Positions 1 to 10,274 of a stretch of DNA of 32,500 bases are shown piece after piece. The notes beneath the pieces were generated by a model. The model did no database searches. It was not told the origin of the DNA and saw only the letters and a list, made by a program, of their open reading frames with translations. Source of the DNA: Diacronema lutheri (Eukaryota; Haptophyta; Pavlovophyceae; Pavlovales; Pavlovaceae). Where the stretch lies: NCBI GenBank assembly GCA_019448385.1, contig JAGTXO010000102.1:1-32500 (forward strand), written 5' to 3'. Numbering within the stretch: position 1 is the stretch's first letter; every line of letters starts with the position of its first letter. The position numbers were made by a program, and so were the translations under genes.

Positions 1-2761
1 ACGCGCACGCGCTGCGGAGGGCCGTCCTCGTTGCGCTCGTCGGCCCGCGCGAACGCGCTGGCGCCGGCCGCAAGGCAACCCGCTGCCGACACGCGGATGC
101 GCGGCCGCCCGCCCTCGCGCCCACGCATGAGCGTGGCAGGTACGAGCACCTCGCCGAGCTGTGCGCCTTCTTTGCCGTCAGCCCGCCTCCGCACGGCGCC
201 ACCTTCTTCGCATCGCCGCTCGGCGCGGGCGGCGCGCTGCACGTGCGGTGGGAGCGCCATTCTGAATTTGCCACGTACACTCTCTACCGACCGGCGCTGG
301 CGGAGGACCTGACGCGGCCTTTTGCGGAGGACGTGGTGCCGATCGCTTCGCTCCCTCCTGCATGGATCTCGCGCATCCCCGGCCAAGTCGTCAGCGCCGC
401 GCACATCGCCGTCGACGAGCACCGTGGCGCAGGCGGTGCGACAGAGCTTGACGAAACGCAATTCCGCGAGGCGAAGCGTGTGCTTAACCACTACGGGCAC
501 ATGACAGGCGCGGTGCTGCACAACGGTGCATTCCGCATGTACGCTGATTGGCGCGTCAAGGCCGACGGTTTCGGCCATTTCCTGCTCTACACAACTCGCG
601 CAGCCAATCGGATGGCGTTGGGCAAAGTGACGCAACGCCTCGTCGAGCTCGAGAAGGTGCGGCGCTCTGTGCGCCCCCCTCTCCCCTCCCCCCCTCTCCC
701 CCCCCACCCCCCCCCCCCCCCCTTTACCGCCTCTGCCACCATCTCCGCGCCTGGCCCACCCGCCTCTGCCGCCATCTCCGCGCCTGGCCCACCCGCCTCT
801 GCCACCATCTCCGCGCCTGGCCCACCCGCCTCTGCCACCATCTCCGCGCCTGGCCCACCCGCCTCTGCCGCCATCTCCGCGCCTGGCCCACCCGCCTCTG
901 CCACCATCTCCGCGCCTGGCCCACCCGCCTCTGCCGCCATCTCCGCGCCTGGCCCACCCGCCTCTGCCATCATCTCCGCGCCTGGCCCACCCGCCTCTGC
1001 CACCATCTCCGCGCCTGGCCCACCCGCCTCTGCCACCATCTCCGCGCCTGGCCCACCCGCCTCTGCCACCATCTCCGCGCCTGGCCCACCCGCCTCTGCC
1101 GCCATCTCCGCGCCTGGCCCACCCGCCTCTGCCACCATCTCCGCGCCTGGCCCACCCGCCTCTGCCATCATCTCCGCGCCTGGCCCACCCGCCTCTGCCG
1201 CCATCTCCGCGCCTGGCCCACCCGCCTCTGCCACCATCTCCGCGCCTGGCCCACCCGCCTCTGCCATCATCTCCGCGCCTGGCCCACCCGCCTCTGCCGC
1301 CATCTCCGCGCCTGGCCCACCCGCCTCTGCCATCATCTCCGCGCGCGGCTCGCGCGTGTCGGCGCCCCTCCGCGCGCGCGCTCCGCTGACACCGCGCCGC
1401 TTGCGCCTGCACCGCCCATACGGACACGGTTCCGACACGCTTCCGTCACGCTTCCGACACGGTTCCGACATGGTTCCGACACGGCAGTATCGGATCATGG
1501 CGCTCTTCTCGCTGCCACTCGCCGCGCAGCTCGGCCCGCGGATCGACCGGTTGTCCGACGAGCTGCTCGGCGTGATGGGATCCGTTGAGCGGCTCGGCGC
1601 GGCCGACGGTAGCGCGCAGGGCGGAGGGGGCAACGGAAGCGGCGGCATGGCCCTGTGCGAACAGCGCGAATTGCTCCACCGGCTGTGCGACTTGACGGCC
1701 GAGCTGCTCAAGCTGCAGGCGCTCTCCTCTCCGCGCTTCTCCGCCTCGCGCGCGTATGCGCAGATTGTCGACGACCGGATCGCGCAGGTGCTGTGCTATC
1801 CCCCTCCCCCCCCCTTCCCCTCCTCCCCCATATCCCCAGTCTGGCCCAAGTAGTCCTCCTCACGCGCATCGCGCAAAGGCGGCACCCCCCCCACCCCCCC
1901 CCCCCTTTCCCCTCTCCCCTTCAGCTCGGCTGCGCGCGCATCGAGTCGGTGCCGTCGATGGTGAGCTTCGTGCAGGCGGCGACACACCCGGCGATGCGCA
2001 CGTGCGCCTCCGTCTCGGGCCGCCTCGCCGAGCTCACACGCGCGTCGCAGCTGACTGCGGACCTGATGCGCACGTCGCTCACTGTCCGCCAGCACGCCCA
2101 GTCAGCCGAGCAGCTCGCAAAGATTCAGACGACGGCGCGCACGCAGCTGCTGCTGCAGGAGTGCGTCGAGGGTCTCTCCGCCGTCGCGATCACCTACTAC
2201 ACGATCGGTGCGCGCGCCGCACCGGCGCCGTGGCGCACGCGCACCGCCCGCCCCAACGTCCGGCCACTCCGCCCTACCCCCCCCCCCCCCCCCCCCCCCC
2301 CCCCCTTTTTTGGTGGGACTCAGTCGCGCACACCACTGGCCCACCGCGCAGGCGTGCTTGGCTACGTGGCAAAATCCGCCGGCGCCCTCGGCGTCCTGCC
2401 GGCGCACGCGTCCGCCGAGGTGCTGATCGGCGCGGCCGTCCCGTTCGTCGGGTTGGCCGTCTGGCGCGGCCTGTCCGGGATGAAGGCTAGCGTCCTGTCC
2501 GGCGGGGACAGCCACCGGCACAATGGCGCTGGCGGGCATGCGGGTGGTGGCGCGGCGTCGGGCGGGCATGCGGGTGGTGGCGCGGCGTCGGGCGGGCATG
2601 TGGGTGGTGGCGCGGCGTCGGGCGGGCACGCGGCCGCGTCGCCAGCGCAGGGCGTGGCGCAGTCGGAGGCTGGCGGCGGCACGCGCGCCGAGGGCGCGCT
2701 TGGCGCCGACGCGGAGGCCGAGCGGAGAGCCGGTGCACACACGCACGGCCCGGCGCGCTAG
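1..2761 (+). CDS. DUF3422 family membrane protein (5' partial, 4 exons seen)
   Basis: Exons <3-656, 1488-1787, 1925-2207 and 2352-2761 join in frame to about 548 residues. Landmarks of the bacterial DUF3422 family appear in order: an ARPPALAP motif (family HARPP) near 97-120, WERHSEFATYT at 247-279, FREAKRVLNHYG, then YRIMALFSLPLA at the start of exon 2, MRTCASVSGR and VEGLSAVAITYY in exon 3, and LGYVAK at the start of exon 4. The C-terminus has a hydrophobic hairpin, then a Gly/Ala/His tail built from 30-bp repeats (2528-2627). The family is bacterial and of unknown function, with a predicted C-terminal membrane anchor. Introns are GT-AG (donors GTGCGG, GTGCTG, GTGCGC). Intron 1 holds a minisatellite and intron 3 a 29-nt C run. 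The frame is open to the window edge, so the true start lies outside or in an unseen exon. Confidence 0.82.
729..1346. repeat. 33-bp minisatellite in DUF3422 intron 1
   Basis: About 19 tandem 33-bp units vary mainly at one codon-like position (acc, gcc or atc). The unit contains neither AG nor GT, so it adds no splice-site dinucleotides between the donor at 657 and the acceptor ending at 1487. The array is open in all plus frames only because 33 is a multiple of three. I read it as intronic, because DUF3422 homology stops at the donor and resumes exactly at 1488. Confidence 0.9.
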
Positions 2762-2855
2762 ACACGTGCACCGGGCCAGACGGACGGGCCAGGGGCGCAC
2801 CGGCCCAGGGGCCGCCACTCGCCGCTCTGCGCCGCCGGCCGGCGGCGAGCCAGTG

Positions 2856-4553
2856 CTATCTGCGCCGCGCGCGGTCGGCGGCCGCCATGCTGATTGCAAT
2901 GCTGCGCGAGCCGGTGAGCGCAACGAGCGACGCCATCGCCGCGCCGCTCGCGAAGAGCGCGTGCGGGCACGAGTACGTGTCGGCGAGGACGCCGAGCACG
3001 ATGGGCGCGCACAACCCGAGCGCATCGGCTGCGGTGCGGTGGACGGAGAGTGCCTGGCCGCGGATGTCGCGCGGCGTCACTTCCGCCATCAAAGCGCCGA
3101 CCGCGGGGCCGCCGAGCCCCGCCGCGGCGTTTGAGATGATGAGCGTTGCCATAAAGCCCTCGTACGACGTCGCCCACGCGAGCGAGCCAAAGGCGACGTG
3201 TGAGGCGAGCATCGCGCCGACGGCCAACGCGCGCTTGTCGGCGGATCTGTCGGCTAGGGCCGAGCCGATGGGCATCGTGAGCATGTACACGGCGGAGATG
3301 GCGGCGAAGACGGCGCCGAGGCTGGCGGGGCCCGCGCCAAACGGCGCGAGCTGCAGCGGCACGATCGACATGAACGCCGCCTGCGAGATGGCCGAGCCTG
3401 CGGAGAGCGCAACGAGGAGGCGCTGGTCCGGGCAGCGCAGGATCGAAGCCCATCCGGACTGCCACCCGGATTGAAGCCCATCCGGACCCGCGGGGGTCGG
3501 CGAAAGCGGGGGCACGCCGGTGGGCCCGGCGACCGAGGGCGGCGGCAGAGGAGCCATCGTGCCGGAGGGCTCGGGCGATGGAGGCGGGCGCTGGTCCGAC
3601 GGGCGCGCGGCGCTCGGCGCGCACTCGGCGGCCGCGCCGCTCGCCGTCCGGACCGTTTCGGGCAGGCATGCGTAGCCGGCAGAGCAGAGGAGGGTGCCGA
3701 CACCGGCCGCGTAAAACGAGGCGAGCGGGCCGTACGTCTCGGCCACCCACCCGCCCACCGCCGGCCCGCCCGCCCACGCGCACGAGATGACCGCCTGCTG
3801 TACCCCCATGATGCGCGCGCGCTGCTCGGGCGCGCGGTCGCTCAAATCGGCGACCATCGCACCGGAGCCAACCATCGACGCGGCAGAGCCGACGCCGACG
3901 AGCAGACGGAAGGGCACGAGCGCGTACAGCCCGTGCGGCATCGCAAGGCCCGTGCCGACGATACCCGCCGTCGTGAGCAGCGTGCCACACACCATGAGCG
4001 GTTTGCGGCCGAGCGAGTCGGCCAGGCGGCCGAGCGGCAGGTTGACGACGAGGCGGCTGGCGGAGGGCATGGCGAGCACGACGCCGAGGCCGGCGGCAGA
4101 TAGCCCGCCCGCCTCCGTCGCGTAGTACGGCAGCACGGGCACCACCTGCGAGATGCCGAGGTTGAGCATCAGCTGCGCGCCCACGAGGACACAAACGTGC
4201 GCCCACGGCCCACGCGACGGCGGTGGCGGCGTCGGCGCGGCGAGCGCGGCGGCGGGCGCGGCATCGGTGGCGGGTAGCGGCGGCAGAGGAGCGTCGACGC
4301 AGCTGATGCTCAACCTCGGCGCTGCAGAGGAGCGTCGGCGCGGCGGCTCGCCGAGCGTGCGCTCGCCGAGCGCGCACGCGCCCGCGCGCGCGCGCGCGCC
4401 GAGGAGCGTCGACGACGCGGCCGCGCGCGCTGGACGGCCGGCAAGCGCGGCGCTGAGCGACAGACGAACACGCGGCGGCCGAGCCGCGAGCACGCGCGGG
4501 GGCACCACGCACCCGCCGTGCGAGCGCGGCCAGCGCGCGAACGCCGCGTGCAT
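2856..4553 (-). CDS. Major facilitator superfamily (DHA1-like) transporter
   Basis: This 565-residue single-exon gene starts at a true ATG. Residues 1 to about 117 are rich in Ala, Arg, Ser and Pro, consistent with an organelle-targeting extension. A 12-helix MFS fold follows. TM1 is about 118-140. Motif A is GRLADSLGRKPLM at 175-187. A motif C-like glycine/proline stretch (AGGPAVGGWV) is at 261-270 in TM5, a signature of DHA1 drug/H+ antiporters. A Pro/Ser-rich loop at about 305-385 joins the halves, and the second half carries a weaker motif A (SALADRSADKRAL). The substrate cannot be told from sequence. The stop lies 94 bp from the stop of the convergent DUF3422 gene. The N-terminal extension contains one arm of a 23-bp inverted repeat whose other arm encodes TM1. 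Confidence 0.9.
   Translation of the reverse strand: MHAAFARWPRSHGGCVVPPRVLAARPPRVRLSLSAALAGRPARAAASSTLLGARARAGACALGERTLGEPPRRRSSAAPRLSISCVDAPLPPLPATDAAPAAALAAPTPPPPSRGPWAHVCVLVGAQLMLNLGISQVVPVLPYYATEAGGLSAAGLGVVLAMPSASRLVVNLPLGRLADSLGRKPLMVCGTLLTTAGIVGTGLAMPHGLYALVPFRLLVGVGSAASMVGSGAMVADLSDRAPEQRARIMGVQQAVISCAWAGGPAVGGWVAETYGPLASFYAAGVGTLLCSAGYACLPETVRTASGAAAECAPSAARPSDQRPPPSPEPSGTMAPLPPPSVAGPTGVPPLSPTPAGPDGLQSGWQSGWASILRCPDQRLLVALSAGSAISQAAFMSIVPLQLAPFGAGPASLGAVFAAISAVYMLTMPIGSALADRSADKRALAVGAMLASHVAFGSLAWATSYEGFMATLIISNAAAGLGGPAVGALMAEVTPRDIRGQALSVHRTAADALGLCAPIVLGVLADTYSCPHALFASGAAMASLVALTGSRSIAISMAAADRARRR
4155..4320. repeat. Perfect 23-bp inverted repeat inside the MFS gene
   Basis: Positions 4155-4177 and 4298-4320 are exact reverse complements separated by 120 bp. 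On the coding (minus) strand the 4155-4177 arm encodes AQLMLNLG of TM1. The other arm encodes part of the N-terminal extension (APRLSISC) from the antisense of the same sequence. Nearby, gcagaggagcgtcg recurs at about 4283 and 4324. Confidence 0.9.
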
Positions 4554-4705
4554 CCGCCCCTCGCGGCTTGGTTGCCTCGCTGTTAGGAATTATTGGGGAC
4601 CACCGCCAGTGTCCGAGTCGCGCGCTCGCGGCGACGGCGTCATACATGCCGCGGCGCAGGGGTGTCTGTGCTCAGCGGCTGACGGCGTCACATATGGGCG
4701 AAGTA
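4554..4705 (-). promoter_or_regulatory. Presumed MFS promoter with TGACG palindrome
   Basis: This 152-bp gap separates the upstream Bet1-like stop from the MFS start, both on the minus strand. It holds the perfect palindrome TGACGGCGTCA (4680-4690) and a one-mismatch relative CGACGGCGTCA (4632-4642), 48 bp apart. Paired TGACG half-sites are typical bZIP (CREB/ATF/TGA) sites. The regulatory role is inferred; no TATA box is evident. Confidence 0.35.
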
Positions 4706-5749
4706 TCACCTGCGGCGTGAGGACATGTATAAAAAGATGAAGACGCACAGGACGAAGAGCGCGAGGTAGATCATGTGACGCCCGTGCTTCGTCTTCGCAA
4801 GGTCGTCCAGCCTGCGCATCGTGCCGCCGAGCAGGCTGCCCGTCCGGTCAAAGCTCGTGCCCTGCGCGCCGAGCGCGCGGTGAAGAGGGCCAGGAGATGG
4901 CCGCGGCGGCGGGCGGTGAGCACGAACGCAGACACGGGCCAAGGGCGAGGGTGCCCCGACGCGGCTGGCACGGCTACGGGCCGAGGGGCGTCGATCCGCG
5001 GCTGGCTGTGGCGCGCCGGACGCGTGCGGCGCCCGCGCGCCAAGCGGCGCCGGCCGAGGTTGGGTGTCTCGAGGGTGGGTGTCTCGAGGTTGGGTGCCTC
5101 GAGGTTGGCTGTTTGGCGGCGGGCGGGGCACGCGGCGGGGGCACGCGGCGGGGGCACGCGCCATTTCGTCGAGCATCCGGTTGTCGTAGGCGACCATGTC
5201 GTTGATCTGCAGCGTCATCTGCTTGAGCTGCGAGACCTGAGGAGCGGTAAGGGTGCGCCGGACGGGAAGGAACGAAAGATGAAAAGGGCAGCGCGCGCGA
5301 GGCAACGATTGGCTGCACTGCCCTTCGAGCCGCGAGCCGGCGTGCGAAGCGGCGCGCGTGGGGCCTGAGTGGCTTTGGCGCGGCCATGGCCATGGCCGCA
5401 GCAAACCAGCCGTGATCGGTCACGAGCGCCTCGCGCGCCAAGCGGCGCGCCGAGCGGCGCGGCGCAGCGCGGCGCGCGCCTTGCTGCCGAGGAGGCCGAT
5501 CTGCTCGTCATTCTGGCGCTCCATAAAGGATGTGTCGTACGCGGCACCCTGTGCGCTCCGGCGCGACGGCACGAGCGCTGCGCGCGTCAGCCGAGGCTCG
5601 TGTGCGCGCGTAGCGCGACACGAGCGCCTGGCGGCGCCGACGTGCGCGCACGCGCGCGCGCGCCGGCCGCTCTGTGCGGCGCATGCAGCGCATGCCTTGT
5701 CGTGCGACGCATAGCCATTCTCGAGCAAGGCGGCGCGACTGCGCGCCAT
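4706..5749 (-). CDS. Bet1-like Qc-SNARE
   Basis: Four minus-strand exons (5696-5749, 5480-5548, 5162-5236, 4706-4861) join at phase 0 into 117 residues, about the size of animal BET1 (118). Residues 38-85 align without gaps to the Bet1 SNARE motif, including LLGGTM, and a C-terminal anchor (IYLALFVLCVFIFLYM) ends in SSRRR. Bet1 acts in ER-Golgi vesicle fusion as the Qc helix. Where Bet1 has the zero-layer Gln this protein has Asp (AYDNRML). All three introns start with GC (GCATGC, GCGCGC, GCGCGT) and end in AG; no GT donor restores the protein. Intron 3 contains short repeats of a ctcgaggttgg motif (about 5067-5115). Confidence 0.85.
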
Positions 5750-6126
5750 GCGGGAAGAGCGCGCGGCGGCGGGCGAATGGCAGCGAGGTGCGATCAGCGG
5801 CCCGCGGGAGCGCGCCGGCGCGCGCGCGTGCGTCGCGGTGGGTGGCGCTGCGCCGATGCGTCGCCATGCGCGCGCGCGTGCCGCGGCGCAGTGCCGGGCG
5901 CACTTCTTGTCCACGTTACGCCCGCGCACTTCGGACATTCGCGCGGTTGGCCCCGTGCGCGCCAGGGGATGCGTCCGCCTCGCGAGTCCCCAAGCGATGC
6001 CGGCGCGCTTTGAAAGGCGGCGGCCGGGCTGTTTGTGGGTGCAAAACGAAGAAAGGGGCTGGCTAGGCCGGCGTGGACAAGCAGCCGCCAATAGGGCCCG
6101 GCGTCGGCCACGCGCGCGTCGGGAGG
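5750..6126. promoter_or_regulatory. Divergent gap between the Bet1-like and CDC50 genes
   Basis: These 377 bp separate the two start codons. They hold GC-rich sequence with many GCGC runs and no recognisable gene, TATA box or clear palindrome. They presumably contain both 5' UTRs and a shared promoter. Confidence 0.4.
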
Positions 6127-7535
6127 ATGGCGAGCGCGATGGACGGTGGCGCGGGGGCGGGCCCAATGTCACGACGGCCACCCAACACCCCATTTCGCCA
6201 GCAGACGCTCAAGGCCTGGCGGCCCATCCTCACGCCCGCGTGGGTGATCGCGACGTTCACGGCGGTCGGGTGCGTGTTCATCCCCATCGGCACCGTATGC
6301 CTCATCGCGTCGCAAAGCGTGGTGGAGGTGGTCTCGAAGCCGTACGACGAGACGTGCTGCGAGCGCTTTTGCGACAACGACGAGCGCCGAATTGACAAGA
6401 ACCCGTGCACCATCAAGATGACGGTGCGGGGCGCCCGCGGATATCGGCGCGCGCGCGGTCGCTCGGCCGTGACGCGCGCGCAACGGCGCGCGCGCGCGCG
6501 CACGCAGGTGCCCGAGCGGATGGTCGCGCCCGTCCACCTCTACTATTCGCTCGAGAACTACTACCAGAACCATCGGCGGTACGTGAAGAGCCGCTCGGAC
6601 CGGCAGCTGCGCGGTGAGACGGGCCTGAAGCCATCGCTGCTCTCGGACTGCGCGCCGCGCGCGTTTGCCAACGCAAAGGGGCGGGACGAGGTGGCGAACG
6701 CGATCAACCCGTGCGGCCTCATCGCATGGTCCGTCTTCAACGACACGTTCAGCCTCGCGGACCCGGACGGGCGGCAAGTTGCGATGGTGAAAAAGGGGAT
6801 CGCGTGGGACACGGACGTTTCGACCAAGTTCCGCAACTCGGAGGAAACGGGCACAAACTTCCCGCCCTTCGCGGGGAAGGACTGCTCGCCGGGCTCCGGC
6901 CAGTGCGCCGAGGACGAGGACTTCATCGTGTGGATGCGCACCGCCGGTCTGCCCACCTTCCGCAAGCTCTACCGGCGGATCGACATTGATCTCGAGCCGG
7001 GCGAGTACGCGCTCACAATTCAGAATGGCGACGTGCTGAGCGGGCGCGGGGAGAGGCCGATCAACCGGTGGACCGACGCGCCGCAACGCCTGCTCTACCC
7101 CGTCCACCCCTTTGGCGGCCACAAGTATGCGGTGCTCACGACGACCTCGTGGATTGGCGGGCGAAACGACTTTTTAGGCTACGCGTACATTATCGTCGGT
7201 AGGCGGTGTGGCGGAGGAGCGGCCGAGGCGCGGCCGGCTTGGGGCGGGGCGGGTGGGGCGGGCGAGGCGGGCGCGCGGACCGAGGCGCTCGCACGCGCGC
7301 GTGCGCCTCGCCGGCGGCCCGTGGCGTGCGTGCGCCTCACGCGCGCCACTCGCCCTCTGCGCGCCCTCTGCGCGCCGTCTGTGCGGCCTCTGCGCGGCCT
7401 TGGCGCACGCGCTGCTCGCCGTTTGCAGGCGCGACGAGCCTGCTGCTGGCGCTCGCCTTCTTCGTCAAACACAAGATCTCGCCGCGCAAGCTTGGGGACA
7501 CTTCGTATCTGCTTTCAGCGTTCTCCAGTCGCTGA
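6127..7535 (+). CDS. CDC50/LEM3 family P4-ATPase beta subunit
   Basis: Exons 6127-6423, 6508-7198 and 7429-7535 give 364 residues. The N-terminal PFRQQTLKAWRPI segment leads into TM1 (about 38-60). The long lumenal domain has the family hallmarks YYSLENYYQNHRRYVKSRSD, INPCGLIAWS, the FRKLYRRI region and an NDFLGYAYI segment before TM2 (about 320-338). A short KHK-containing tail follows. CDC50 proteins escort P4-ATPase lipid flippases out of the ER and are needed for their activity. Both introns are GT-AG (GTGCGG, GTAGGC). Intron 1 is 84 bp and in frame, so it could be misread as coding. Start: the first ATG in frame with the family sequence; in-frame Met codons at 6139 and 6163 are alternatives. 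Confidence 0.93.
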
Positions 7536-7566
7536 AATCTTCGCGACGATCTTCGCTGCTCACGTC

Positions 7567-7727
7567 CAGTGACAGTCGCGACTGCCCCGTCATTGCGTGA
7601 GACAGTGACGGTCGCGACTGCCCCGTCATTGCGTGAGACAGTGACGGTCGCGACTGCCCCGTCATTGCGTGAGACAGTGACGGTCGCGACTGCCCCGTCA
7701 TTGCGTGAGACAGTGACGGTCGCGACG
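7567..7727. repeat. 36-bp tandem repeat, 4.4 copies
   Basis: Four full units and one partial unit lie just after the CDC50 stop, probably in its 3' UTR. The first unit contains the perfect palindrome CAGTCGCGACTG; later units differ by one base (cagtgacggtcgcgactg). There are no unique spacers, so this is not a CRISPR array. Confidence 0.92.
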
Positions 7728-7740
7728 ACGAAAGGTTTGG

Positions 7741-7762
7741 GGCACTCCGGCCCCGGAGTGCC
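7741..7762. repeat. 10-bp perfect inverted repeat (hairpin)
   Basis: GGCACTCCGG, then CC, then its exact reverse complement, sits in the gap between the convergent CDC50 and VAC14 genes. It could fold as a 3'-end hairpin. Two perfect CRE octamers TGACGTCA follow at 7825-7832 and 7913-7920, an unusual place for promoter-type sites. Confidence 0.8.
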
Positions 7763-7935
7763 AACGTGCCTCCTCGTACGTGATGACCACGGCCCAGGCG
7801 AGGCCGCTCTGACAAAATTTCGATTGACGTCACACGCCTCGTCGCCCATGCGGGGCGCAACGGGGCGCCCAGCTCAGGCAATGACCGCTTGCGGTGGGCC
7901 CCGCCCGACTTGTGACGTCATAGTCACCGCTCACA

Positions 7936-8056
7936 AGTCACGACTCATCTTCGTCAAGTGGCAGCCATTGTTCCTCCTGCGCGGGCCTAGTCAGAGAGTA
8001 TTCGGACAGTCACGACTCATCTTCGTCAAGTGGCAGCCATTGTTCCTCCTGCGCGG
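7936..8056 (-). repeat. 49-bp direct repeat copying the VAC14 3' end
   Basis: 7936-7984 is identical to 8008-8056, which covers the last VAC14 codons (EEQWLPLDEDES) and stop. The outer copy has no upstream exon sequence. It is a local 72-bp-offset duplication in the VAC14 3' region. Confidence 0.9.
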
Positions 8057-8594
8057 TGCGCCCCTGCTCGCGGTAGCGCGACTGCACCGCCTCGAATGTG
8101 GCCTGCAGCGCGACAAAGTCGATGCGCGGCTCGCCCTCGCGCGCGCCGGCCGCCTTGCCGCCCTTGGTCGTGCCGGTGGCCTCCTTGTCGCGGAAGCCGA
8201 TGTGCAGCCGCAGAAGGCCGAGCTGCGGCACCGCGCTCAGCCGCTGCTGCAACGTTTGGTACGCGCCGCTCTGAATGGGAGGCGGCGGAGGGGAACAAAA
8301 AGCGCGCCAAGGCGAGAGGACGCCGGCGGGCGGCGCGCACGCGGTCGACCGCAGCGCACGGCGCGCGGGGCCCCGCCGCGCATGTTTCGCGCGCATGTTT
8401 CGCGCGCATGTTTCGCGCGCATGTTTCGCGCGCATGTTTCGCGCGCATGTTTCGCGCGCATGTTTCGCGCGCGTGTTTCGCGCGCATGTTTCGCGCGCAT
8501 GTTTCGCGCGCATGTTTCGCGCGCGATGCCCGACGTGCGTCGGACGCGCACGCGCGCGCACACACGCGCGCGTGCGCGCAAGAATCCTTCGCCA

Positions 8595-8632
<38 letters not shown>

Positions 8633-10218
8633 TTCCCCCTCCCCTCCCTTAAGGCACGGGGCGCATGGCGGCGCGTCCCCCTGCGCCTGGTGCGCGAAAC
8701 GGCTGCAGCGCGAAACGGCTGCAGCGCGAAACGGCTGCAGCGCGAAACGGCTGCAGCGCGAAACGGCGCACCTGCGGCAGGAGCATCAAGAGGCCGTACA
8801 GCGCCTTGACGAGCGCAGGGTGGCGCTCGGGCTCGAGGAGCTGCAGCCGCAGGCGCGCAAAGACAGGCGCTTCGAGAAGCTGCACGAGCCGATCGAGCTG
8901 CACGAGGAACTCGACCGAGCCCTGCGCAGCCGACAAGGCGACGGCGCGCGGGGCGGCGCGTTGGCGCGCGCGGAGGGCGCGGCGATGGGCGTCGGCGTGA
9001 CTTGGGACGGGGTTGCGCAATTGGTCGCGGGCAGAAGGCAGCGGGGCAGCGTGGCGTGGCTTGCCGTACCACCTCGCCGCCCTCGGCAGTCGCAAACTTG
9101 CAGATCAGCTCCGACGCATGCTCGTACGCCTGCCCGCCGTGTTGCGTGTTTTGAAAAAGGGCGCGGGGAAGCGGCGGCAGGCAGTGGGCGGGGTGTGTGC
9201 ACGCGGCCTCTCGTGCAGACGCCGGAAGGCGAGGCGGCGCAGCGCGCACGCGGCGTTTGGCCGTGCGCGCGCACCTGCGCGAGAAGGCAAAGCGAGAGGA
9301 GGGCGACAGGCGCGTGGCACCACGCCGCGTAGAGCTGACAGAACAGGGCCGCGCCGCCCTCCGCGCCGCCGTCCGCGCCGCCGTCCGCGCCGCCCTTGCC
9401 GCTCGAAGCGGCCGCGCGCGACTCGCCGCCCGCACCACCCGCGCCGCCTGCCACCGCCGCGACCGGCGGGCCTTTCGCGCGCCCGCCGCGCGTTCCGCTG
9501 CCGCCACGCGCAGCCGCAGTCGCAGCGGCGCCGTCGCCGCCGTCGCCACTGTCGCCACCGCCGTCGCCGCCCGTCGCTGCGCGCAGGCTCTCGCGCAGCG
9601 CGCGCAGCGCGGGCGAGGTGTGCAGGATGGCGTTGAGTGTCTGCACGATGAGTGTGCAGAAGGGTAGGTCGTCGCATTGTCGCACGATGAGCGCCGCGAG
9701 CTCGACATAGACCTGGCGGCGGTTGGGCGGCGGTTGGGCGGCGGTTGGGCGGCGGTTGGGCGGCGGTTGGGCGGCGGTTGGGCGGCGGTTGGGCGGCGGT
9801 TGGGCGGTTACGCGATGCGCAGCGGGAGCGGGGCGGGTGGGCTAAGGCTGCGGGGCAGTGTGGCCAGGGGAAACACGCACGCATGCAGGCATGTGCGCAT
9901 TGACGTGGCAGCCTTGATGGTGTGCGCGCGTGCTGGCGCGAGCATCTGCGCACGAGCTGCCATCCAAAATGCGGGTATGCCCCCCTCAATGCGGGTATGC
10001 CCTCCAATGCGGGTATGCCCCCTCCCAATGCGGGTATGCCCCCTCCCAATGCGGGTATGCCCCCCCCCCCCCCCCCCCCCCCCCAATGCGGGTATGCCCT
10101 CCAATGCGGGTATGCCCCCTCCCAATGCGGGTATGCCCCCCCCCCCCCCCCTAATGCGGGTATGCCCTCCAATGCGGGCTTGCCCCCCCAATGCGGGTAT
10201 GCCCCCTCAATGCGGGTA

Positions 10219-10274
<56 letters not shown>

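Noticed and set aside
243-1853. A 536-residue frame with 19 PPASATISAPG-type repeats as one protein
   Set aside because: DUF3422 homology stops at 656 and resumes at 1488 in phase; the repeat is a 33-bp (3n) intronic array that stays open by chance.
7567-7727. CRISPR-like 36-bp repeats
   Set aside because: Repeats are directly tandem with no spacers, and the genome is eukaryotic.
8010-8561. An RAKHARETCARNM-type repeat protein on the minus strand
   Set aside because: The 13-bp array is intronic; VAC14 homology begins at the acceptor before 8270.
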